Origin: JBEATZ01 sp041178545
Lineage (GTDB): Bacteria; Planctomycetota; UBA1135; UBA2386
Length of the DNA: 29,430 nucleotides
Assembly: GCA_041178545.1 (NCBI GenBank)
Contig: JBEGVB010000198.1
Coordinates: forward strand, 1-29,430
Direction of reading: 5' to 3'
How positions within the stretch are numbered: position 1 is the stretch's first letter; each line of letters starts with the position of its first letter. The notes under the pieces were generated by a model. The model ran no database searches. It saw nothing but the letters and a program-made list of their open reading frames with translations, and had not been told where the DNA came from. The translations under genes were made by a program, and so were the position numbers. Positions 24,188 to 29,430 of this stretch are shown piece by piece.

Positions 24188-24925
24188 TCAGCCGAACATG
24201 GCGAGCCACTCGGCCTCGCTCTTGGGCACGAACACCGAGTTCTCCCGCCGGGTCTGGCCCATGCTGGCGCTGCCGCGCGGGTCGTAGAGGTGACCGGGGT
24301 ACAGCACGGCCGTGTCCGGCACCTTCGCGAGCTTCTGGGTCAGCGACAGGTACAGCTGGCGCGGGTCACCGCCCGGCAGGTCGGTGCGGCCGCAGCCCTG
24401 CAGGAAGAGCGTGTCGCCGGAAACGAGGCGGTTGGCCACCAGGAAGCACTGGCTGCCCGGGGTGTGGCCGGGCGTGTGGATCAACTGGATCGGCACCGCA
24501 CCCACGTCGACCACGTCGCCACTCTCGTGCAGCACGAGGTCGCTGTCGGAGCACCCGGTCATGCGCTTCACCCACGGCGCCTCCTGCTTCTGCACGTGCA
24601 CCTTCACCGGGCGCAGTTCCAGCAGTTCCTTCACGCCCTCCAGGTCGTGGCCGAACAGGTCGCCGCCCACGTGGTCCGGGTGGTAGTGGGTCGCGAGGGC
24701 GCCGGTCAGCGACATGCCGTCCTGCTCGGCGATCCCGACCAGTTCGCGCACGGCATAGGCGGGGTCGACGGCGACGCACTGCCCGGTGAGGCGGTCGCCG
24801 ACCAGGTAGACGAAGTTGACCATCTGCGCGGCGATCGGGTTGCCGCGTGCGAAGTCCCTGCCAGCCAGCAACTGGCGGAAGTAGAGGCGCGACTCGAGGT
24901 CGGACGTGGGGCCGTTCGTGCTCAC
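24188..24925 (-). CDS. Metallo-beta-lactamase-fold hydrolase, ETHE1/glyoxalase II-like
   Basis: 245 aa from GTG 24925. Metal ligands are intact: His80, His82, Asp84 and His85 in THYHPDHVGGD, His154 in HTPGHTPGS, Asp171 in SGDTLFLQ and His212 in YPGHLYD. The block GCGRTDLPGGDPRQLY followed by an Asp-less PGH region resembles ETHE1-type persulfide dioxygenases and the YcbL-type glyoxalase II group more than classical GloB. It may oxidise glutathione or low-molecular-weight persulfide, or hydrolyse thioesters; the sequence does not decide. About 40 residues between the first histidine cluster and HTPGH exceed the compact ETHE1 spacing. It is the first gene of a three-gene run with trmB and the Rieske protein. 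Confidence 0.88.
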   Translation of the reverse strand: MSTNGPTSDLESRLYFRQLLAGRDFARGNPIAAQMVNFVYLVGDRLTGQCVAVDPAYAVRELVGIAEQDGMSLTGALATHYHPDHVGGDLFGHDLEGVKELLELRPVKVHVQKQEAPWVKRMTGCSDSDLVLHESGDVVDVGAVPIQLIHTPGHTPGSQCFLVANRLVSGDTLFLQGCGRTDLPGGDPRQLYLSLTQKLAKVPDTAVLYPGHLYDPRGSASMGQTRRENSVFVPKSEAEWLAMFG

Positions 24926-25030
24926 GCCCGTAGGATGGGACACGGGCGCGCCGCATGCACGCGGGTTTCCGGCAGGACTGGCGCGGGAAAAGTGGCGGAA
25001 GCCTGCGCCCGGATCGGTCATGATGCCGAC

Positions 25031-26227
25031 ATGGGCGCACCCGGCGCGGCTCCGCAGCGACGCAGGAGGTTCGGGCGCATCCTCGCCGCACTGGTGGGGG
25101 TGGCCGTGGCGGCAGCAACCGTCGAACTGCTGTGCCTGGCCGCGGTCGAGTCCAACTGGATGCCCGCCCGCGTGCCCTCCTACGCGCTTGCCGGCTCGCG
25201 GTCGACCTTCTGGGGGGACGTGAGTCCCGACTTCGGCGCCTGGCACGCCCCCAACGCGACCTACCGCCACCAGAAGGCATGCTTCGACGTGACCTACACG
25301 TCCAACTCCTTCGGTGCGCGCGACGCGGAGCGGCCGTTGCACAGCACGGAGCCGCGCGTTGCCGTGCTGGGCGACTCCTTCATGGAGGGGTATGGCGTCG
25401 AGGAACGCGACCGGCTCTCCAACGTGCTGGAGGCGAGCCTTGGAGTGCCGTGCCTCAACTTCGGCACGAGCGGCAATGCCGGCTCCACGCACGCATACGC
25501 GCTCTACCGCTCGTTGGTGCAGCGCTTCGACCACGATGTCGTGCTCTGCGCGATCCTGCCCGAGAACGACTTCGACGACGACCTGCCGCAGGAGGGACGC
25601 TACCTGCCGTACTGGGCTGGTGTGGCTCCCGACTACGAGTTGCGCTTCCCGATCCCCTCCGTGCGTCAGTCCTCGTGGGCACGCGTCGAGGCTGCGGCGG
25701 GATTCGACCTCGGGGCCACGCTACGCGACTTCACCTACACCCAGAACGTCGTCGACCTGTTCTACTCCGCCTACAAGCAGCGCCGGATGCAGGAGCGGAT
25801 CAAGGGCGACCTCGGTGCCGAGACGAGCCGGTTCCACAGCTTCTCGGTCGCAGAGTTCGAGCGGTTGCGGCACTCCTACGAGCGCATTGCAGCGCTCGTA
25901 GCACCGCGTCCGGTGGTGCTCTTCACCATCCCGCGACCGGAGGACATTGCCGCGCACCTCCGCACGGGCAGGAGCCCCTTGGACGACGCGCTGCAGGCAT
26001 GGGCAGCCACCACCGCCAACGTGACCTTCGTGCCGCTGGTGAAGGAGATGCTGCACGCGAGCCAGGGGGACCCCTCGCGGCATTTCCTGCGCTGTGACGC
26101 GCACTGGGGTCCCGAGGGCCACCGCGCTGCGGCCCGCGTGCTCGAGTCACACCTTGCCGTGGCACTCGCGACCGTGCGCACGGCGCCGCGGGTCACAACT
26201 GGAGAGCGCCGCCCGGACTCGAAGTGA
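25031..26227 (+). CDS. Membrane-anchored SGNH-hydrolase-type protein
   Basis: 398 aa from ATG 25031. A basic N-terminus (QRRRRFGR) and one hydrophobic helix (about 17-38) anchor it in the membrane with the domain outside the cytoplasm. SGNH blocks are visible: GDSFMEG with Ser116, an NFGTSGNAGS segment for the oxyanion Gly, PEND with Asn179, and DAHWGPEGH near 356-364 carrying the Asp/His pair. Such proteins are esterases or carbohydrate O-acyl hydrolases or transferases, some acting on exopolysaccharide. It is divergent from the metallo-hydrolase (105-base gap), and its last 35 bases overlap the end of the beta-helix gene on the other strand. The substrate is unknown. Confidence 0.88.
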   Translation: MGAPGAAPQRRRRFGRILAALVGVAVAAATVELLCLAAVESNWMPARVPSYALAGSRSTFWGDVSPDFGAWHAPNATYRHQKACFDVTYTSNSFGARDAERPLHSTEPRVAVLGDSFMEGYGVEERDRLSNVLEASLGVPCLNFGTSGNAGSTHAYALYRSLVQRFDHDVVLCAILPENDFDDDLPQEGRYLPYWAGVAPDYELRFPIPSVRQSSWARVEAAAGFDLGATLRDFTYTQNVVDLFYSAYKQRRMQERIKGDLGAETSRFHSFSVAEFERLRHSYERIAALVAPRPVVLFTIPRPEDIAAHLRTGRSPLDDALQAWAATTANVTFVPLVKEMLHASQGDPSRHFLRCDAHWGPEGHRAAARVLESHLAVALATVRTAPRVTTGERRPDSK

Positions 26228-27845
26228 TGCCGTAGGGGCTTGGCGACCCTGCGTCGGTCACGAGGTACTGGAAGAAGATGTCCGTGCCGCTGAGGGCCGG
26301 GTTCGGAGGGATGGACAGCGCCACCGAGGCCGTGCCCGTAGCTGACGTGAGGCGGCCCACGAGGGCCACCGGTGCCGCCAGCACCGAGCAGCCACCGCCG
26401 AGGTCGAAGGGCAGTGTGGTGGCGCCCGAGGTGGTGCGCGAGTTGCCGCCGACGAGGAACGCCAGCGTGTTGGCCGGGCTGTTGGACAGGTCGACCGAGA
26501 AGTTGGTCGAGCCGACGGCAACCAGCCCAGACGAACCGATCGCGGGGACGAGGCTTCCCGTGCCGGCGCAGCCCTGCCCGTAGTAGGCGAACCCGGACAT
26601 CTCGTAGGCGCCGCAGTCGGGCAGCGGGTCGCGCAACCGGCCGGCAAGGTCGTCGACCACGAAGGCGAGCGGCGCGCCACCCTGGTCCTTCGCGGTGCTG
26701 ATGAGGATCGGGCGCAGGTCGAAGGGCGCCGTCGTGCTGTTGGTGTAGAACGGATCGACCTGCTGGCTGGCGAGGTCCACGTTGGCTGCCGTCTGCCAGG
26801 CCGCAAGGGTCGCGAAGCCGGGCGTTGATGCGCCTTGGCGTGCCACCTCACCCGTGGGTGCCCAGAAGATGTTGTTGTCGCTCACCAGCGGGTTGGTGGC
26901 GGCGCTCATCACGATGCAGGTGCCGGGCCCAGTCATCGAGAAGATGTTGCCGCGGATGCGGTTGAGGGCGGGGTTGGTGCCGCTGATGCCGCTCGCAGCG
27001 ATGCAGCACCCTGCTGCACCCGGCACGTTCACCAGGAACGAGTTGAAGGCGATGTCGTTGTCGTAGTTGCTGACGTCGACCTTGATCACCGACTGGTTCG
27101 AGGCCGACGTGCTCGTCGACTGGCGCAGGTTGCCCGTGAAGGTGTTGTTCCAGATCCGGTCGAGGCGCCGGTTCTGGTTGATCAGGTACAGGGCGTGGGT
27201 GACACCGTTGAGGTCGAAGGAGTTGCCGCTGATGTCCCAGCCGCCGCCGTTGCTCAGGTAGATGCCGTAGTTCGTGCGGTTGGTGTAGCTGGGCAGCGTG
27301 AAGCGGTTGTTGCGCAGCTTCCACCCTGCCTCGGTGCCGGAGTTCTCGGACACGATGAGTGCGTGGCGGAACTCACCGCTCGCGTTGTTGCGGTGCTCGG
27401 GGCCGAAGCTGCAGCCGGTCACCGACACGTTCTCGACGTTGGTGGTGCCGCTGATCGCGAAGCCGGGGCCGCTCACGAAGTCGAGGTCCTCGAAGCCCAC
27501 CGAGGAGTTGCGGCGGAAGCTCACGCCGACGAGGGCAAACGTGTCACCACCGTTGCCGGTGATCTGCACGGTGCCGCGACCGAGCAGCGCCTTGAACGTC
27601 ACGGTGTTCGTCGGCGACGCGCCGGGGATCGGCGGGACGAGCACGGACTCGTTGTAGGTGCCCGGGTGGACGAGCACCGTCACCGGGCCGTTCACGCCGC
27701 TCACGAACAGTGCATTGACGGCCTGGGTGAAGGTCGTGAACACGCCGCTGCCGCCCGCGGGGACGATCTGCAGCGTGCCCGAGTACTGGGCGGGGAGGAT
27801 GGCGGCCGTGGCCAGCAACGCAGAGGAGGCGAGGAGGATTCGCAT
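26193..27845 (-). CDS. Secreted right-handed beta-helix (pectate-lyase-fold) protein with lineage-type C-terminal module
   Basis: 550 aa. The start ATG has AAAGGAA six bases upstream, one of the best ribosome sites here. A signal peptide ends near ILPAQ (about 20). Residues ~25-430 are Asn-rich parallel beta-helix coils (repeated SGN, NNTF, RGNIFS and DNNIFW turns) as in pectate-lyase-fold and NosD-like proteins; no polysaccharide-lyase catalytic set is evident. A CGAYEMSG stretch ends the helix. The last ~120 residues, starting at YYGQGCAGTG, form a beta-rich module like those ending many secreted proteins of deep-branching Planctomycetota. It follows the HEAT-like lipoprotein by 17 bases and is likely in an operon with it. 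Expected location is the cell surface or outside. The function is unknown. Confidence 0.88.
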   Translation of the reverse strand: MRILLASSALLATAAILPAQYSGTLQIVPAGGSGVFTTFTQAVNALFVSGVNGPVTVLVHPGTYNESVLVPPIPGASPTNTVTFKALLGRGTVQITGNGGDTFALVGVSFRRNSSVGFEDLDFVSGPGFAISGTTNVENVSVTGCSFGPEHRNNASGEFRHALIVSENSGTEAGWKLRNNRFTLPSYTNRTNYGIYLSNGGGWDISGNSFDLNGVTHALYLINQNRRLDRIWNNTFTGNLRQSTSTSASNQSVIKVDVSNYDNDIAFNSFLVNVPGAAGCCIAASGISGTNPALNRIRGNIFSMTGPGTCIVMSAATNPLVSDNNIFWAPTGEVARQGASTPGFATLAAWQTAANVDLASQQVDPFYTNSTTAPFDLRPILISTAKDQGGAPLAFVVDDLAGRLRDPLPDCGAYEMSGFAYYGQGCAGTGSLVPAIGSSGLVAVGSTNFSVDLSNSPANTLAFLVGGNSRTTSGATTLPFDLGGGCSVLAAPVALVGRLTSATGTASVALSIPPNPALSGTDIFFQYLVTDAGSPSPYGITSSPGGALQL

Positions 27846-27862
27846 GGTGGGTTCCTTTGGTG

Positions 27863-28393
27863 TCAGCGGTTCGCCCGTTCTGCCGCCTCCATCGCGGCAC
27901 GGGCTGCATCGAGTTCCGAGGTGTCCGAGGTGGCGCGCATCCGCGCGCGCACGGCAACCGCGCGGATGTCGAGATCCGCATCGTGCTGTGCAACGTGGTC
28001 GAGGGTTGCTGCCACCGGCAGCGCCGTGGGGCCCATCTGCAGCAGGGCGAGCACTGCGATCCTGCGCGTGCTCAGGTCGCCACTGCGCAACGCGGTCTCC
28101 AGCGCGGGCAGCGCGCCTGCGCCCAGGGCCGCGAGTTCGGTGGGGGCATTGCCAACGGCTGCAGGGTCCTGCGCGGCGGCGGCGCGCTGCAAGATCGCCG
28201 TGGCAGCGCGCGCAGGGGCCTCGCTGCTCGCGGTCGGGGCGCCGGTTGCCGTGGCTGCTGCCGCGGTGGCGGGACCGCCCGCGGGTGCCGGTGCGGGTGC
28301 CGACGGCGCGGTTGCGGCGGGTGTGGGCGGTGCCGGGGCCTCGCTGCTGCACGCGGCGAGCATCATCCACAGCAGCCAGGTCGTACCGCGCAT
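27863..28393 (-). CDS. HEAT-repeat-like lipoprotein
   Basis: 176 aa. The signal ends in a lipobox LAAC (Cys15), followed by an Ala/Pro/Thr-rich tether (about 16-62). Residues ~80-150 look like two or three HEAT/armadillo-type helical repeats (ALPALETALRSGDLSTRRIAVLALLQMG, about 96-123, then VAATLDHVAQHDADLDIRAVAVRA), a protein-binding scaffold. It should sit in the outer or inner membrane facing the periplasm, substrate of the Lol system encoded at 14409-17892. It lies 17 bases upstream of the beta-helix gene and probably forms an operon with it. Confidence 0.82.
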   Translation of the reverse strand: MRGTTWLLWMMLAACSSEAPAPPTPAATAPSAPAPAPAGGPATAAAATATGAPTASSEAPARAATAILQRAAAAQDPAAVGNAPTELAALGAGALPALETALRSGDLSTRRIAVLALLQMGPTALPVAATLDHVAQHDADLDIRAVAVRARMRATSDTSELDAARAAMEAAERANR

Positions 28394-28487
28394 GGGGCGG
28401 CAGTCTAACTGCGCGGCCTGGGCATCGGGTGGCCGCCTGCGTCGTTACGACGGTGCGACTTCGTTGCGCCGCGCCGCACCGGGGCCT

Positions 28488-29003
28488 TCAGTTCCGCGGC
28501 TTGCCGACGAGCACGCGCGCCCGGCCCTGCATCGGCAGCGCGTCCTCGGTGACCTCCAGGCCGCGTTCGCGTCCGAGTTCAGCGAGGTGGCGCATCCACG
28601 GCTTGTAGGGCATGCCGTTGTCCGAGCAGCAGGGGACGATGGCAAAGGGCCGCGCATGGCGTGCTGCGTACTCGACGATGATGCGCGTGGCACCGTCGGG
28701 GTGCATGCCCACGAGCACGTCGCACGAGCACGGCTCGTCGAGGGTGAACAGCCGCTGCGCGTACTTCACGTCGGCGTGCTTCCAGCGCTTGTCGAACGTC
28801 AGCACGTCGAGGCCCCGCGCAGTGAGTGCCTCGTTGAGCCTGCCCATGCCGCCCGCGATGTCGAAGGCGCGCCGCGCCCCGGGGAAGGCGCGGGTGACGA
28901 GGTCGGCGAACAACTCGAATCGGCGCTTGTCGGCCACGGCGGGAGGGATGGTAGCGAGCCGGTGGGAGAAGGAGGAGGGAAGGGAGCGGTGGTTGAGGCT
29001 CAT
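28488..29003 (-). CDS. Methyltransf_32-like SAM-dependent methyltransferase
   Basis: 171 aa. A class I Rossmann fold begins with RAFDIAGGMGRLNEAL (motif I, about 44-59) and LDVLTFDKRW (acidic residue of motif II). A VGMHPDGATR segment followed by AIVPCCSDNG matches the HxxG...PCC pattern of the Methyltransf_32 family (TRMT13/GSTCD-type). It is shorter than those proteins and has no extra RNA-binding domain in view. The ATG at 29003 lacks a clear ribosome site; an in-frame extension upstream is possible but has no family features. It is 94 bases ahead of the lipoprotein gene. RNA is the most likely substrate by family, but this is inference. Confidence 0.8.
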   Translation of the reverse strand: MSLNHRSLPSSFSHRLATIPPAVADKRRFELFADLVTRAFPGARRAFDIAGGMGRLNEALTARGLDVLTFDKRWKHADVKYAQRLFTLDEPCSCDVLVGMHPDGATRIIVEYAARHARPFAIVPCCSDNGMPYKPWMRHLAELGRERGLEVTEDALPMQGRARVLVGKPRN

Positions 29004-29430
29004 GGAGTGGCGGGATGGGGAACGGGGCTGGAGTGGAGGAACCAGGAACGGGAAGCCGTCGCCCTCTGACCTGCACGGAGCCGTCGTCGGAGGCGAGGGC
29101 CAAGAGTCGATCGATGGCGCCGGGTCGGGGACGGTCGAGGACGTTGCCAACGCCACGGTGCGTCGGCTGCATCAGGAGCGCTGGGTGCGCGCGGCGATCC
29201 ACGACGCGGCAGGGGACGCGCATGTGCTGGTTGCGATGGGGCTTTCGGCGGCGTTGCCTCCGTTTTCAGGGTCCTTGGCGCCGTCGGTGGATCGTGGCTT
29301 CGGCGAGGTCGGCGGGGGAGCGGCGTGTCTTCGGGGCGGCAACGCTTGGGAAGGCGCAAACGCAACGGGCACCGAGGGAGCCTCACTTGGCGATGGAATG
29401 GATGCGTGCGGGCGGTAGGGTTGCGGGGGT
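29004..29430. other. Region without a supportable gene
   Basis: About 430 bases. Open frames exist on both strands but are short, start without ribosome sites, and translate to low-complexity Pro/Arg/Gly sequence without recognisable motifs. I also see no convincing terminator, tRNA or repeat. It may hold promoters for the methyltransferase gene (-) or for a gene beyond the window edge. Confidence 0.6.

Noticed and set aside
26835..29069. Open frame of 744 codons on the plus strand
   Set aside because: It is antisense to the beta-helix protein, the HEAT-like lipoprotein and the methyltransferase; no motif or membrane pattern of its own.
1..29430. CRISPR arrays, insertion sequences, integrase or toxin-antitoxin genes
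   Set aside because: No regularly spaced repeats, transposase motifs, att-like duplication at the tRNA-Leu or small paired toxin-antitoxin frames were found.

Overview
The window is a high-GC bacterial chromosome segment, densely packed with genes on both strands. It most resembles a marine or sediment-type member of the Planctomycetota. The best lineage clues are the secreted beta-helix protein at 26193-27845, whose C-terminal module contains a GQGC motif of a kind I associate with large secreted proteins of deep-branching Planctomycetota; the flotillin/NfeD locus with an extra third gene; outer-membrane lipoprotein machinery (LolCDE type) alongside several lipoproteins; and many GTG/TTG starts with weak or absent Shine-Dalgarno sites. 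The taxonomic call is inference. No mobile element, CRISPR array, prophage gene or rRNA was seen.

Layout. 3-89 is a tRNA-Leu(UAG) on the minus strand. 276-2678 (+) is a large lipoprotein resembling the PcRGLX/YetA polysaccharide-lyase-like family. 2688-7801 (-) is a four-gene nucleotide-sugar operon, in transcription order: a fusion of a degenerate UDP-GlcNAc 2-epimerase-like domain with a DegT-type aminotransferase, a Gfo/Idh/MocA dehydrogenase, a left-handed beta-helix acetyltransferase, and an FAD/amine-oxidase-type oxidoreductase. The first three match the Wlb/Wbp route to 2,3-diacetamido-uronate sugars. 7954-8667 (-) is a four-helix membrane protein with a PH-like tail. Divergent from it, 8786-12638 (+) is nfeD, floA and a membrane-anchored companion gene, a membrane-microdomain operon. 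12687-14303 (-) is a secreted M28 metallopeptidase lying downstream of an operon (14409-19388, -) of lysS and a LolCDE-like ABC exporter (permease, ATPase, permease). A small secreted protein at 19581-19973 (+) precedes a tightly overlapping molybdate locus (20071-23088, +): HTH-TOBE regulator, modA, modB, modC. 23102-24925 (-) holds an ETHE1/glyoxalase II-type metallo-hydrolase, trmB and a small Rieske ferredoxin. 25031-26227 (+) is a membrane-anchored SGNH-type protein that overlaps tail-to-tail with the beta-helix protein (26193-27845, -), which follows a HEAT-repeat-like lipoprotein and a Methyltransf_32-like methyltransferase on the same strand. The last ~430 bases hold no gene I can support.

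How they fit together. Much of the window serves the cell envelope: surface-sugar precursors, lipoprotein sorting, lipoproteins and secreted proteins, and flotillin microdomains. The rest is housekeeping (tRNA-Leu, LysRS, TrmB) and molybdate uptake. The most notable points are the catalytically stripped epimerase domain fused to an aminotransferase, the NfeD protein with two OB-type tails and no apparent serine nucleophile, and a strong palindrome over the predicted promoter and start codon of the molybdate operon, which may be transcribed as a leaderless mRNA.
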